A DNA stretch of 64,000 nucleotides from Arthrobacter sp. NicSoilC5 (lineage in GTDB: Bacteria; Actinomycetota; Actinomycetes; Actinomycetales; Micrococcaceae), in NCBI RefSeq assembly GCF_019977395.1, contig NZ_AP024660.1, forward strand, positions 868,001 to 932,000, given 5' to 3'. This document shows, piece after piece, positions 9,346-18,727 of this stretch. A program made the position numbers and the translations under genes. The notes under the pieces are model-generated. The model had not been told where the DNA came from. It searched no databases and saw only the letters and a list, made by a program, of their open reading frames with translations. Position 1 is the stretch's first letter. Every line of letters begins with the position of its first letter.

Positions 9346-11355
9346 CTAGCTGGTCCGGTTGCGGATGGCTTCGGTGATTCGCTTGACCGCTTCCGCGACG
9401 GGCACGCCGTTGTCCTGGCTTCCGTCCCGGAAGCGGAACGAAACAGCGCCCGCCTCTGCATCGTCTCCGCCCGCGATCAGCACGAACGGGATCTTGTCCT
9501 TGCTGGCGGTGCGGATCTTCTTGGGGAAGCGGTCCGAGGACGTATCCACCTCGGCGCGGATACCCGCCGCCTTGAGCTGGCCAACGACGTCGAACATGTA
9601 ATCGTTGAACGCCTCCGCCACGGGGATGCCCACCACCTGGACCGGAGCCAGCCACGCGGGGAACGCCCCGGCGTAGTGCTCGGTGAGGACGCCCATGAAG
9701 CGCTCCACCGATCCGAAGAGCGCGCGGTGGATCATGACGGGACGCTGGCGGCTGCCGTCGGCGGCCTGGAATTCCAGCTCGAACCGTTCGGGCAGGTTGA
9801 AGTCCAGCTGGATGGTGGACATCTGCCAGGTACGGCCCAGGGCATCCTTGGCCTGCACGGAAATCTTGGGACCGTAGAAGGCTGCTCCGCCTGGATCGGG
9901 CACCAGCTCCAGCCCGGACTCCTGGGCTACCTCGGCGAGGGTCCTGGTGGCTTCCTCCCAGGTGGCGTCGTCGCCGACGTACTTCTCGGGGTCCTTGGTG
10001 GACAGCTCGAGGTAGAAGTCGTTCAGCCCGTAGTCCTTGAGCAGGTCCAGGACGAAGGTGAGGGTCTTGGTGAGTTCGTCCTTCATCTGCTCGCGGGTGC
10101 AGTAGATGTGGGCGTCGTCCTGTGTCATGCCCCGGACACGGGTGAGGCCGTGCACCACACCGGACTTCTCGTACCGGTACACGGAGCCGAATTCGAACAG
10201 CCGCAGGGGCAGCTCACGGTAGGACCGGCCGCGGGAGCGGAAGATGAGGTTGTGCATGGGGCAGTTCATCGGCTTCAGGTAGTAGTCCTGGCCGGGCTTG
10301 CGCACGGTGCCGTCCTCATTGAGTTCAGCGTCGACGTGCATGGCAGGGAACATGCCGTCCTTGTACCAGTCCAGGTGCCCCGAGACCTCGTACAGGTGGC
10401 CCTTGGTGATGTGCGGGGTGTAGACGAACTCGTAGCCGGCCTCGACGTGCCGCTGCCGCGAGTAGTCCTCCATCTCCTTGCGGATGATGCCGCCCTTGGG
10501 GTGGAAGACGGGCAGGCCGGAGCCCAGTTCGTCCGGGAAGGAGAACAGGTCCAGTTCGGAGCCGAGCTTGCGGTGGTCGCGGCGCTCGGCTTCGGCGATG
10601 CGTTCCTGGTAGGCCTTCAGGGCGTCCTTGGTGGGCCAGGCGGTGCCGTAGATGCGCTGCAGCTGCTGGTTCTTCTGGTTGCCCAGCCAGTAGGCCGACG
10701 ACGAACGGGTCAGGGCGAAGGCGTTGGAGATGAGCTTGGTGTTGGGCAGGTGGGGGCCGCGGCAGAGGTCGCACCAGACGGTGGTGCCTTCCTTGCGTTC
10801 CACGTTGTCGTAAATGGTGATGTCCCCGGCGCCGACTTCGACGTTCACGCCTTCCCCGGCTTCGGCGGCTTCGTTCTTTTTGCCCAGGAGCTCGAGCTTG
10901 TAGGGCTCGTTCTTCATGGCTTCGCGGGCCTCGTCCTCATTGACCACGCGGCGGACGAACTTCTGGTTCTGGTTGATGATCTTCTGCATCATCTTTTCGA
11001 GGGTTTTGAGGTCCTCGGGAGTGAACGGCTCGGCAACGTCGAAGTCGAAGTAGAAGCCGTCGGTGATGTAGGGGCCGATGCCGAGTTTGGCGTCGGGACG
11101 GAGCTGCTGCACGGCCTGGGCCATGACATGGGCGGTGGAGTGCCGCAGGACGTTCAGGCCGTCGGGGGAATCAATGGTGACGCCTTCCACCTCGGCGCCT
11201 TCAGGAAGTTCCTGGTCCAGGTCCTTCAGTTCGCCGTTGACGCGGGCAACAACAACGTCACGGCGCTCAAAGAAGAGTTCCGCACCGGTTGTCCCGGTAG
11301 TCACCTTGGTCTCTTCGCCATCGACGAGAAGGGTGATCTGCTGGGCATCTGACAC
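9346..11355 (-). CDS. thrS: Threonine--tRNA ligase
   Basis: Full-length class II synthetase (669 aa) that charges tRNA-Thr. Order of domains: TGS (about 1-65), the editing domain with [14 protein letters not shown] near residue 92 and a cysteine-histidine site in [13 protein letters not shown], the catalytic core with the zinc cysteine in [11 protein letters not shown] and class II motif 2 in [11 protein letters not shown], then the C-terminal anticodon-binding domain ending [15 protein letters not shown]. Translation starts at GTG 11355 with AGGAG six bases upstream. A TTGACG about 85 bases upstream could be the -35. No T-box leader fold was recognised. Confidence 0.97.
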   Translation of the reverse strand: MSDAQQITLLVDGEETKVTTGTTGAELFFERRDVVVARVNGELKDLDQELPEGAEVEGVTIDSPDGLNVLRHSTAHVMAQAVQQLRPDAKLGIGPYITDGFYFDFDVAEPFTPEDLKTLEKMMQKIINQNQKFVRRVVNEDEAREAMKNEPYKLELLGKKNEAAEAGEGVNVEVGAGDITIYDNVERKEGTTVWCDLCRGPHLPNTKLISNAFALTRSSSAYWLGNQKNQQLQRIYGTAWPTKDALKAYQERIAEAERRDHRKLGSELDLFSFPDELGSGLPVFHPKGGIIRKEMEDYSRQRHVEAGYEFVYTPHITKGHLYEVSGHLDWYKDGMFPAMHVDAELNEDGTVRKPGQDYYLKPMNCPMHNLIFRSRGRSYRELPLRLFEFGSVYRYEKSGVVHGLTRVRGMTQDDAHIYCTREQMKDELTKTLTFVLDLLKDYGLNDFYLELSTKDPEKYVGDDATWEEATRTLAEVAQESGLELVPDPGGAAFYGPKISVQAKDALGRTWQMSTIQLDFNLPERFELEFQAADGSRQRPVMIHRALFGSVERFMGVLTEHYAGAFPAWLAPVQVVGIPVAEAFNDYMFDVVGQLKAAGIRAEVDTSSDRFPKKIRTASKDKIPFVLIAGGDDAEAGAVSFRFRDGSQDNGVPVAEAVKRITEAIRNRTS

Positions 11356-11482
11356 GGGTGTCTCCTATTCAAAGTTGAGGCTTCATAGCTTGTGGCATAC
11401 GGGGACCACAGCCAGCCACCGTCAATGCTATCGGTTCCGGTATGGGCCGACCAACGCGGCGCACGGGGGTGCGGAACCGCGG

Positions 11483-14400
11483 TTACCCGTTGAACCCGGT
11501 AATCGCCAGCGTCCTGCTGATGCCATCGAGGGGATGTGGCACATCGCCGAAGGCCTCCGGGCCGGACACCCCGGTGGACCCGCCGATGGACTCCGGCAAG
11601 GGCAAACTGTCCGTTTTGCCCAAGTCCCAGGCCATGCTCGCGCTGATGCTGATGCCCCGGGGACCGGTCCTTCGGGTGGTCCCGCGGATCAGCAGCAGGC
11701 GGGTTCCAAACAGAAGCGGACCGGCGTTTTCCTGGGCCTCGTGGAAGAAGACCGAATCCACGCAGCCGGTGCCGTCGTCGATGCTGATGAACACCACCCG
11801 CCTGCCGCCGCGCATGGGAGGAGTCTGGGTGGCCACCCGTACCCCTGCCACCAGCACTTCGGTCCCGTTGCGCAGGCTGAGCAGTTTGTCGGCAGTGGTG
11901 ACGCCCAGCCTTTCCAGCAGGGGCCTGTGGCTGTCCATCAGGTGGGAACTGACATCGACGGCCATGAGATCCAATTCCGCCCTGACGTTGTCCACCACTG
12001 TGGGGGCGGGAAGTCCAGGTTTGATGTTGCGCAGTTCGATGTCGCCCAGGGGAAGGGACAACTGCCCCTCCAGCACCTCAAAGCCTTTCCGCGGGCCATT
12101 GGCTGATTGAAGCTGCTGCAAATGGTGCACCAGGTCCGCGCGGTTGGCGGTGCCTCCGGCTTCGCGGTGCAGGGAATCAAAGGCCCCCAGCTGCGCAAGG
12201 CGCCTGATGCTTGGCTTGCTGAGCCGCGAGCGCGCCCGGAGATCCGCCAGTGAGTCATAGGGCTGGCCGGCGACAATCCGCTTCAGTTCTGCAGCAGAGA
12301 GGCCGTAAATCCCGTTCAGGCTGAGCCTGATTCCCAGCCTGCCGGCGTCCCTGCCTGTCCCGATCCGCTCCACCCGGTATTCGGCTTTGCTGCGGTTAAT
12401 GTCCAGGGGAAGGATGGGGATGCCCAGCCGGCGGGCTTCGGCCACGAGCAGCCGTTTGGGGTACATGCCGGGGTCGTGCTCCCATAAGCCTGCAAGGAAG
12501 GCTTCGGGGTGGTGTGTCTTGAGCCAGGCGGACTGGTAGGTGGGGACAGCGAAAGCAGCCCCGTGGGCTTTGCAGAAGCCGAAGCTGGCAAAGGACTTCA
12601 ACGTCCCCCACACCTTGTCCACCACCTCGGGGGTGTACCCCCTGGCTTTGGCGTGGCGCCGGAAGTACTCCTCCACCCGCGCTTCTCCGGCCTCGCTGCT
12701 GAGTGCCCGGCGGAATTCGTCGGCTTTTGCCAGGCCGCAGCCGGTCATGACGTGGAGGGTTTTCAGGATCTGCTCGTGGAAGACGGTGACCCCGTGGGTT
12801 TCCTGCAGCACCGGCTTGAGGTCAGGGTGGGGGTAGACCTCAGGGGCGAATCCGTGCCGGTGTTCCAGGAAGGGCCGCACCATGTCCGATTTCATCGGTC
12901 CCGGGCGGAACAGTGAAATATCGATGATGAGGTCATTGAACTCCCGCGGCGCCATTTTGCCGATCAGTTCCCGCTGCCCGGGTGATTCGATCTGGAAGCA
13001 GCCAAGGGTATGCGTGCTCCTGATCAGCTCATAGGTGGCTTCGTCGTCGAGGGGGACGGCGTTGAGGTCTATCCGGCCGTTGGCGGCAATGTAATCGGGG
13101 CCGGAACCTTCCGGGCCCGCAGGGTGGTTCCCCGCCTTGACCACTTCCTCCTTGGAGGGATGGATCCTGATGATCTCCCGGACCGCAAACGCCATGGCGC
13201 TTTGCATGCGGACACCCAGGACATCGAGTTTGAGCATGCCCATGGGGTCCATGTCATGTTTATCGAACTGGCTCATGGGCAGTCCAAGACCGCTGGGCTG
13301 GACCGGGGTGCGGTCCAGGAGGGTGGCATCACCCAGGATGACGCCGCACGGGTGCATGGATATGTGGCGGGGAAGCCGGTCGAGCCGTTCGGTCAGGTCC
13401 ACCAGCAGGTCCAGTTGCTGGTTGCCATGGGCGTCGCGTTGCTCCACCCGGCCGGCAAACTCTCGCAGTTCCGGTTTTTCCTGCAGTGCTTCCCGGAATT
13501 TCCGTGCAGAGAACCGCCACAGCTGCTTGGCGATCTCCCCCACCTCGTCGTCGTCCATGCCCAGCGCCAGGCCGGCGTCGCGCACGGCACCGCGGGCGCG
13601 ATATCCGTTCTGCATGCTCATCAGGGTTACCCGTTCAGAGCCGAAGCGTTCGAAGATCCGGTGGTAGACGTTGTGGCGCTCAGCGCTTTCGACGTCGATG
13701 TCGATGTCCGGAAGGGTGGCGCGGTCGTTGGAGAGGAAACGTTCAAAAATCAGGTCGTGCTGGAGGGGATTCACATGGCTGACGTCGATCAGGTAATTCA
13801 CCAGGCTGGATGCTCCCGAACCTCTTGCTGCTGCCCTGACCCCCATGTCCTGGATCATCCGGGACACCTCGGCAACAGTCAGGAAGTACGAGGAGAATCC
13901 CAGGTTGTCGATGATCCCCAGCTCATGGTCAAGGCGCGCCATGATCTCCTTCTCCGTGTTGCCAGTGGCGCCCGGGAACCTCCGGCCGATTCCTGCATGG
14001 CAACGCTGGATGAGTTCAGCGTGCGGATCCTGGCTGATGCCAATAACGGATGCTTCGGGCACCACGGGCTGTTTCCATCCCATGTCTGAGGTGGGATCGA
14101 TCCGGCAGAGATCGGCGAGCGCCTCCGTCTGCGTCATCAGCTGCTTGAGATCGGCGGCACCATAACCGGCAGCGGAAATGATTTCCTTGCCCAGCCCCAG
14201 CATCTGCGCCGGGGTTTTCAGCCACCCTTGGCCGGTGGGTTGCAGGAGTGGTTCCCCTGCCAGTTCGGGCAGGGACTTCAATGTCCGGGCCGAATCCAGG
14301 ACGTCAGCGGTTGGTGCTCCGTCCGCAGCGCAGTACCTAACGGCATTGGACAGGACCGCCGGTACCTGGTGTTCCTCGGCGAGCCTGAGCATGCGCACAG

Positions 14401-15037
14401 CATGCGCCGTGCTCATCGGGGTACCAGGTGCGCTGAGTTGGGAGACGATTTCAGCCACCACGGTTCCGGCGGGCATGGCGTCGAGCCACTGCTTGAAGAG
14501 GGTCCGGGGCCGCAGGTAGCGCCGTCCGCCCATGGCCCGGCCCACATCCGAATCAGGGCCGAGCAGTACGGTGAGCACCGGCTTAAGGGTTTGGGGGTCC
14601 AGGGTGCGGGAGGCCAGTTCGGCGCGGGTGACAGCAGCGGGCACCGCTCCCCCGGCTTTCCCCGAGGTCCTTGCGTGGGCGTCGGAAACCAGGCGGCACA
14701 GCGCACGGTATCCGGCACCGTTGTTTTGGCCGCGGGCCAGCACCACCACCCTGCCTGACACCTGCGTTCGGTGATCGCCGTCGTCGTCAAACACTGCAAG
14801 GTCCACCCCCACAATGGGGTCGATGCCCGCGGCCATGCAGGCCTTGAGGTGCTTGATGGTTCCGTAGAGGCCATCCCGGTCTGTACAGGCGAGGGCTGTG
14901 GCACCGTCGGCGGCGGCAGCCATGGCCAGTTCCTCCGGCCAGGAAACACCGTAATGGGCGCTGAACGCCGTGGAAACGTGAAGGTGGGTGAAGCTCATGC
15001 TGGACTGGTCAGGCTGTTCTGTGGCGGAGGGCGTCAT
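11483..15037 (-). CDS. dnaE2: Error-prone DNA polymerase III alpha subunit DnaE2 (ImuC)
   Basis: C-family polymerase of 1184 aa. The N-terminal PHP domain starts FTHLHVSTAFSAHYG, where the usual HxHxH metal site is degraded (HLHVS), a hallmark of DnaE2. The palm carries the catalytic aspartates in LPDIDIDVES, then RPGPMKSDMVRPF and the C-terminal helix-hairpin and OB-fold (VLVAGVRVATQ). DnaE2 performs lesion-bypass synthesis in the SOS mutasome, normally with ImuA' and ImuB, neither of which is adjacent here. It overlaps DUF6504 by 29 bases if started at 15037; an ATG at 14998 (MSFTHLH) is equally possible and would begin 11 bases after that gene. A LexA box precedes the pair. Confidence 0.95.
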   Translation of the reverse strand: MTPSATEQPDQSSMSFTHLHVSTAFSAHYGVSWPEELAMAAAADGATALACTDRDGLYGTIKHLKACMAAGIDPIVGVDLAVFDDDGDHRTQVSGRVVVLARGQNNGAGYRALCRLVSDAHARTSGKAGGAVPAAVTRAELASRTLDPQTLKPVLTVLLGPDSDVGRAMGGRRYLRPRTLFKQWLDAMPAGTVVAEIVSQLSAPGTPMSTAHAVRMLRLAEEHQVPAVLSNAVRYCAADGAPTADVLDSARTLKSLPELAGEPLLQPTGQGWLKTPAQMLGLGKEIISAAGYGAADLKQLMTQTEALADLCRIDPTSDMGWKQPVVPEASVIGISQDPHAELIQRCHAGIGRRFPGATGNTEKEIMARLDHELGIIDNLGFSSYFLTVAEVSRMIQDMGVRAAARGSGASSLVNYLIDVSHVNPLQHDLIFERFLSNDRATLPDIDIDVESAERHNVYHRIFERFGSERVTLMSMQNGYRARGAVRDAGLALGMDDDEVGEIAKQLWRFSARKFREALQEKPELREFAGRVEQRDAHGNQQLDLLVDLTERLDRLPRHISMHPCGVILGDATLLDRTPVQPSGLGLPMSQFDKHDMDPMGMLKLDVLGVRMQSAMAFAVREIIRIHPSKEEVVKAGNHPAGPEGSGPDYIAANGRIDLNAVPLDDEATYELIRSTHTLGCFQIESPGQRELIGKMAPREFNDLIIDISLFRPGPMKSDMVRPFLEHRHGFAPEVYPHPDLKPVLQETHGVTVFHEQILKTLHVMTGCGLAKADEFRRALSSEAGEARVEEYFRRHAKARGYTPEVVDKVWGTLKSFASFGFCKAHGAAFAVPTYQSAWLKTHHPEAFLAGLWEHDPGMYPKRLLVAEARRLGIPILPLDINRSKAEYRVERIGTGRDAGRLGIRLSLNGIYGLSAAELKRIVAGQPYDSLADLRARSRLSKPSIRRLAQLGAFDSLHREAGGTANRADLVHHLQQLQSANGPRKGFEVLEGQLSLPLGDIELRNIKPGLPAPTVVDNVRAELDLMAVDVSSHLMDSHRPLLERLGVTTADKLLSLRNGTEVLVAGVRVATQTPPMRGGRRVVFISIDDGTGCVDSVFFHEAQENAGPLLFGTRLLLIRGTTRRTGPRGISISASMAWDLGKTDSLPLPESIGGSTGVSGPEAFGDVPHPLDGISRTLAITGFNG

Positions 15038-15386
15038 GGATCCGCAGCAGCCGCCAACGGTTGCTGCGGAGATGGCGGGTCAGGTCAAGGGTGAGGGGTT
15101 CTGCGCCGGCCGGTTCTTCCGGCGCAGCGGAACGGGAGGTTGCCCGGGAGGGCAGAACCTGCACTCGCCAGATTTCGTGATCCACCACGCCCTGGCCGCT
15201 TCCCAGCGGTGCCCTGCTGTCCTCCGCCCACCATTGCCGGCGTTCGTACCACCGGAGGGGTTCGGCGCAGACGGTGTAGGAAGCCCCGGCCCAGGTCAAC
15301 GATTCCGGCTGTCCGGCTTCGTTGCACACCACGTCAACAGACTCGCTGAACATGCCCAAGCGCACCTCCCGGACGATTCTCCCCAT
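15009..15386 (-). CDS. DUF6504 family protein of the DnaE2 cassette
   Basis: A 125-aa protein with the arrangement common to DUF6504: an N-terminal strand-rich part with WAGASYTVCAEPLRWYERRQWW, then VVDHEIWRVQVLP and a C-terminal basic helix SNRWRLLRIHD. Members recur beside imuB/dnaE2 in actinobacteria, which suggests a role in the SOS mutasome; the biochemical role is unknown. The ATG at 15386 lies nine bases after a LexA-type palindrome, too close for a long leader, so this is the first gene of an SOS-induced operon. Confidence 0.8.
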   Translation of the reverse strand: MGRIVREVRLGMFSESVDVVCNEAGQPESLTWAGASYTVCAEPLRWYERRQWWAEDSRAPLGSGQGVVDHEIWRVQVLPSRATSRSAAPEEPAGAEPLTLDLTRHLRSNRWRLLRIHDALRHRTA

Positions 15387-15394
15387 AACAGGTA

Positions 15395-15412
15395 TTCGAA
15401 TATGTATTCGAA
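15395..15412 (-). promoter_or_regulatory. LexA (SOS) box before DUF6504-dnaE2
   Basis: TTCGAATATGTATTCGAA is a palindrome apart from its centre and matches the actinobacterial SOS box TCGAAC-N4-GTTCGA with one symmetric change (C to T in the left arm, G to A in the right arm). It ends nine bases from the ATG, where it would block the promoter core of an SOS-controlled, near-leaderless transcript. Confidence 0.85.
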
Positions 15413-15491
15413 TAAAACCAGTCTACGCCGGGATGGCATCAAAACATAGGCGGGGGTGGACGGGGCGTGCGGCAGGGAGCAGGATGTTGGC

Positions 15492-15881
15492 ATGAGTACC
15501 GATGACGCACTCCTGAAGCAGGCCAGCATCAAGACCGAGGACTCCACCCTGGTCGCCACGTTCGATATCGACGGCACCATACCGGTATCCGGTGCCTACG
15601 TGGTGGGGTTGATGGGAGCCTCGCCTGATTATTCGGCGCAGCGCCGGCTGTGCATTGAGTTCATGAACGGGGAGGCCATCGCCTGCTACGCGTTCAACCG
15701 GGACCAGGGAATCGAAGAGGATTACGACCTGTCCGGCGTCACCCACTCACAGAGCAGCATCACCGGCAGCTTTCCCCTGACGGCGTTGAACGGGCTCGGG
15801 CAGGGGCATGTCCTGTCCGCCTTCAGTGAGGCGGACGGACGGGAGTTCCAGCACGGGGTGCCGGTGGAGGAAGCACTCTAA
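15492..15881 (+). CDS. Hypothetical protein
   Basis: Unrecognised protein of 129 aa, acidic, without membrane segments or a signal peptide. AGGA lies seven bases before the ATG (MSTDDALLKQASIKTEDS), which is why the upstream in-frame ATG was rejected. The sequence alternates short strands (TLVATFDIDG, LCIEFMNGEAIACYAF), suggesting a small beta-sandwich or beta-barrel fold. It lies between the SOS operon and chorismate mutase, convergent with the latter and six bases apart, so context gives no role. Confidence 0.7.
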   Translation: MSTDDALLKQASIKTEDSTLVATFDIDGTIPVSGAYVVGLMGASPDYSAQRRLCIEFMNGEAIACYAFNRDQGIEEDYDLSGVTHSQSSITGSFPLTALNGLGQGHVLSAFSEADGREFQHGVPVEEAL

Positions 15882-15887
15882 GCTTCC

Positions 15888-16211
15888 TCAGCTGTTTTCT
15901 TTATGGATCCGCAGTTCAAGTTCAATGAACGCGGAGATCATGGCCCGGTAGGTTGACTCCACGATGTCCGGGTCAATGTCCTTTTTCTCGGCAGCAGCCC
16001 GCACGTGTTCAATGATCCGCTCCACCCGGCCCGGGGCGCGCACCTCGGCGTCATCACCCTTCAGCGTGCCGGCGATCCTGATCAGCCTCTCGCGGCGGGC
16101 GATGAGGGTGACAATCTGCTCATCCACCTCGTCAACAGCAACCCGGACGGCAGCGAGCTGTTCCCTGTCTGCCCGGGCATCCCTATCGTTTCCTTGAATT
16201 GTCGCCATCAT
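15888..16211 (-). CDS. Chorismate mutase (AroQ class)
   Basis: An all-helical protein of about 107 aa. DEVDEQIVTLIARRERLIRIAGTLK is the first AroQ helix (in parts), with the conserved arginine and lysine pair, followed by RVERIIEHVRAAAEKKDIDP and the final helix. It converts chorismate to prephenate for Phe/Tyr synthesis. The ATGATG at 16211/16208 lacks a Shine-Dalgarno sequence but is preceded by GATACT, so it may be leaderless. The upstream region is shared with the divergent VOC gene, whose ATG is only 16 bases away. Confidence 0.88.
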   Translation of the reverse strand: MMATIQGNDRDARADREQLAAVRVAVDEVDEQIVTLIARRERLIRIAGTLKGDDAEVRAPGRVERIIEHVRAAAEKKDIDPDIVESTYRAMISAFIELELRIHKENS

Positions 16212-16227
16212 CTGACAGTATCGAAGC

Positions 16228-16650
16228 ATGGAGCCCAGAGTCGACTTTATCTCCCTCGGTGTCCGCAGTGTCGAGGCCTCGCGCGCCTTCTACGTGGACG
16301 GCCTTGGCTGGCCCGTCCACCGCGAGGTTGCCGGGGAAGTCCTGTTCATCCAGGTGAACCATGGGCTGGTGCTCTCCCTCTGGGACAGCACCCAGATGCA
16401 GGCCGAGGCCGGCACCAGTCCTCCCGCCGGCGTCCCCGGCATCACGCTCAGCCACAACCTGGGAAGCCCGCAGGAAGTGGACAGCGTCATGGAACAGGCT
16501 GCGGCGGCCGGTGCTGCCATCGTTGCCGAGCCCGTCACCAAGGCGTGGGGCGGCTACGCAGGATATTTTGCCGACCCTGACGGGTTCCGCTGGGAAGTGG
16601 CGTACAACCCCACCTGGGCAGTGGACGACGCCGGCACGGTCACCGTCTGA
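16228..16650 (+). CDS. VOC family (glyoxalase/bleomycin-resistance fold) protein
   Basis: A 140-aa protein with two beta-alpha-beta-beta-beta repeats: VDFISLGVRSVEASRAFYVDGLGW opens the first (in two pieces) and SHNLGSPQEVDSVMEQAAAAG the second, ending in the diagnostic YAGYFADPDGFRWEVAYNP. Such proteins are metal-dependent isomerases, dioxygenases or binding proteins; the substrate cannot be inferred. It is divergent from the chorismate mutase gene. Confidence 0.88.
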   Translation: MEPRVDFISLGVRSVEASRAFYVDGLGWPVHREVAGEVLFIQVNHGLVLSLWDSTQMQAEAGTSPPAGVPGITLSHNLGSPQEVDSVMEQAAAAGAAIVAEPVTKAWGGYAGYFADPDGFRWEVAYNPTWAVDDAGTVTV

Positions 16651-16659
16651 CGGGCGGCG

Positions 16660-16672
16660 GCCCCGGCGGGGC
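16660..16672. terminator. Short GC hairpin between convergent genes
   Basis: GCCCC-GGC-GGGGC sits in the 24-base gap between the VOC gene and the SRAP gene. It has no T run; a bidirectional terminator is possible. Confidence 0.3.
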
Positions 16673-16674
16673 TG

Positions 16675-17436
16675 CTAGAACAGGGCTTCCACCGGGCGGA
16701 TCAGTTCCGGGCCGTTATTGCGCACATTGCCCACTTCCTTGCCGACAGAGTCCACCTGCCAGTCGGCTGCGGCCTCCTTAACCCCTGACCGCACCAGGTC
16801 AACGAGTGCGGCGGCATCGTCCGCCTGCGGGTCCAGCCAGGCCTCCATCGTGGCCTTGTCCATGGGCAGCGGCACCCTGTCATGCAGCTCGGTCAGTTTC
16901 CCGAAGATGGTGGATTCCGTCCCTGGCGGCGGTGTGTCCGCCGTGAGGATCGACGTCGACAGCAGCCAGCGTCCGGGCTCCCCCTCCGGCACGGACGGGT
17001 CCTTCCACCACTCGTAGAGGCCGGCGAAAACCAACCCATGGTCCCCGCCCGGGTGCACGTAGTAGGGCTGCTTCGATTTCCCGGGCCCCTGCTTCCATTC
17101 GTAGTAGCCGTCCGCCGGGACGGCGCAGCGGCGGGACTGCACAGCCTTCCGGAAGGCCGGCTTCTCCAGCACGGATTCGCTCCGGGCATTGATCATGCGG
17201 GATCCGATCCCGGGATCCTTTGCCCAGGACGGGACCAGGCCCCAGCGCGCCACATGCAGCTGGCGGACCTGCCGGGGCTCGGCATCGCCATCCACCAGCC
17301 GCTCCAGCACGATGGGGACCGCGTCGGTGGGTGCCACGTTCCAGGACGGCGGGATGGTGACCTCGTCCTCCAGCCCGGCGTCGAATTCGGCCAGGAGATC
17401 ACCCACGGCGCGTGCCATTACGTAGCGTCCACACAT
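16675..17436 (-). CDS. SOS response-associated peptidase (SRAP/HMCES/YedK)
   Basis: A 253-aa SRAP protein that crosslinks covalently to abasic sites in single-stranded DNA through its N-terminal cysteine. The start at 17436 gives MCGRYVMAR, placing Cys2 in the catalytic position after Met removal. Other active-site elements are WNVAPTD, the ARSES motif, RCAVPADGYYEW with its glutamate, and the catalytic histidine in ELHDRVPLPM. No LexA box was seen upstream. It converges with the VOC gene. Confidence 0.93.
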   Translation of the reverse strand: MCGRYVMARAVGDLLAEFDAGLEDEVTIPPSWNVAPTDAVPIVLERLVDGDAEPRQVRQLHVARWGLVPSWAKDPGIGSRMINARSESVLEKPAFRKAVQSRRCAVPADGYYEWKQGPGKSKQPYYVHPGGDHGLVFAGLYEWWKDPSVPEGEPGRWLLSTSILTADTPPPGTESTIFGKLTELHDRVPLPMDKATMEAWLDPQADDAAALVDLVRSGVKEAAADWQVDSVGKEVGNVRNNGPELIRPVEALF

Positions 17437-17569
17437 GCCACAAGCTTGCCACCGCCCGCCACAAACTGTCATCCAGGCACCGCAGCGGCCACCCGGCACG
17501 GGGGAATACCGCCGGCCACGCTACGGTTGACAGTAAGGAAACCTTTCAAGCGACGTATAGGAGATCCCT

Positions 17570-17827
17570 GTGGACTTCACTCCCGAATCCGGCACCATCA
17601 CCATGTTTTCCACCACCTGGTGCGGCTACTGCAACCGGCTGAAGAAGCAGCTGGACGCACAGGGCATCGGCTACACCGAAATCAACATCGAAGAGGTGGA
17701 CGGCACGGCTGAACTCGTGGAGCAGCTGAACGGTGGCAACCGCACCGTCCCCACGGTCCTCTTCCCGGACGGCACCGCGGCAACCAACCCGTCCGCCGCG
17801 GAGGTCAAGAGCCGCCTGGCCGCCTGA
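17570..17827 (+). CDS. Mycoredoxin (glutaredoxin-like protein)
   Basis: An 85-aa thioredoxin-fold protein with the redox motif CGYC in TTWCGYCNRLKKQL, the cis-proline in TVPTVLFPDG and a C-terminal helix, all typical of mycoredoxin-1. It reduces mycothiol mixed disulfides and is a marker of mycothiol-producing actinobacteria. GTG 17570 is the start, with AGGAG six bases upstream. TTGACA at 17527-17532 may be a -35, but the best -10 candidate (GTATAG, 17555-17560) is too far, so the promoter is unclear. Confidence 0.92.
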   Translation: MDFTPESGTITMFSTTWCGYCNRLKKQLDAQGIGYTEINIEEVDGTAELVEQLNGGNRTVPTVLFPDGTAATNPSAAEVKSRLAA

Positions 17828-17855
17828 CCGGCCGCCGCACCACAACTGTTGCGGG

Positions 17856-18605
17856 TCATGCCCCCAGGCTGCTGAAGGAAGCAGTTTCCAGGGTGGCATG
17901 GCCCGCATACGTGTTAAGGATGGCCTGCTCGACCGCGGCGACGTCCAGGCCTGGCACCAGATCGTTGGCGGCGCCGGCGGTGGCAGGATCCCAGTCCAGG
18001 CCGAGCGCGGCATAGCTGTCGGTAAGGACCTTCCGGATCGGGGCGGAGTCCTCCACCACAATCACCGAGCTGAAGAGCCAGCCGCCGGAGACAACCCGCT
18101 GGGCGGTGCCCACCAGTTTCACCCTCCGGGAGCTGTCTGCGGGGTCGGTACCGTGGACACTGAATTCGCCGGGACAGTATTCGCCGGGAATTTCGCCCAC
18201 GGCCGCCTGCACGCCCACGCTCCGCAGCGCCTCGGCAAACAGGTCCCCGAAGTAGCCGAACCGGGCTTTGGACCCGGCGACGGCGTCGGTATCCGGTTCA
18301 ATGTGGTCCACCACCAAGGTGCCCCGGTGGTAGGCGGCAGCGCGGCCGCCCGCCCTCCGGACCAGGGGTTCGAAGCCGTTGTCCCGGCAGGCCTGGGCTG
18401 CGGCGTCGAATCCCGGCAGCCGGGTGTCCCGCTGCCCGAACGCCACGGTGGGCGACGGCCGGTACAGCCGCAGGGTGGGACCAATGGCGCCGCTCCGTGC
18501 CCTTGCCAGCAGCTCCAGGCCGAATTCGAGGTCCCGGCCCGCGCCGAGCGACACGTCCTGCCGCACCACGGTGAGCGTGCTGGATCCGGTACCGGTGTGG
18601 TGCAT
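17856..18605 (-). CDS. Lipoate--protein ligase A-like (biotin/lipoate A/B protein ligase family)
   Basis: A 249-aa protein with the family layout: LRLYRPSPTVAFGQRD, the RRAGGRAAAYHRGTLVVDH segment equivalent to the lipoyl-AMP-binding RRxSGGGxVxH motif, and KLVGTAQRVVSGGWLFSSVIVV. It probably attaches lipoyl or octanoyl groups to carrier domains; octanoyltransferase activity cannot be excluded. The ATG at 18605 was preferred to a TTG at 18644 because GGGAG precedes it and the family starts nearby. The motif differs from the classical SGGG (AGGRAAA), so the substrate is uncertain. Confidence 0.75.
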   Translation of the reverse strand: MHHTGTGSSTLTVVRQDVSLGAGRDLEFGLELLARARSGAIGPTLRLYRPSPTVAFGQRDTRLPGFDAAAQACRDNGFEPLVRRAGGRAAAYHRGTLVVDHIEPDTDAVAGSKARFGYFGDLFAEALRSVGVQAAVGEIPGEYCPGEFSVHGTDPADSSRRVKLVGTAQRVVSGGWLFSSVIVVEDSAPIRKVLTDSYAALGLDWDPATAGAANDLVPGLDVAAVEQAILNTYAGHATLETASFSSLGA

Positions 18606-18727
18606 TGTGGCGAAGCTCCCATGGTGTGGCGGCGACAATTTCAACGTCGACAGGTTTCAGTGGCGGCGGTTCATGGCCCGCGGACGGGCAGGCCACCCCT
18701 AGGTTACGCCCGACGGCGGCAGCCGCC

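Noticed and set aside
8617..11352. Very long open frame (911 codons) on the plus strand
   Set aside because: It lies antisense to thrS, the HIT gene and part of pgsA, which are clear genes. Composition is the mirror image of GC-rich coding and no domain is recognisable.
11356..11482. Possible T-box leader of thrS
   Set aside because: The gap is only 127 bases and lacks the T-box sequence and a specifier stem that I could recognise.
14272..14286. GGGACTTCAATGTCC, resembling a DevR box
   Set aside because: It is inside dnaE2, far from any start codon, and without the -10 spacing.
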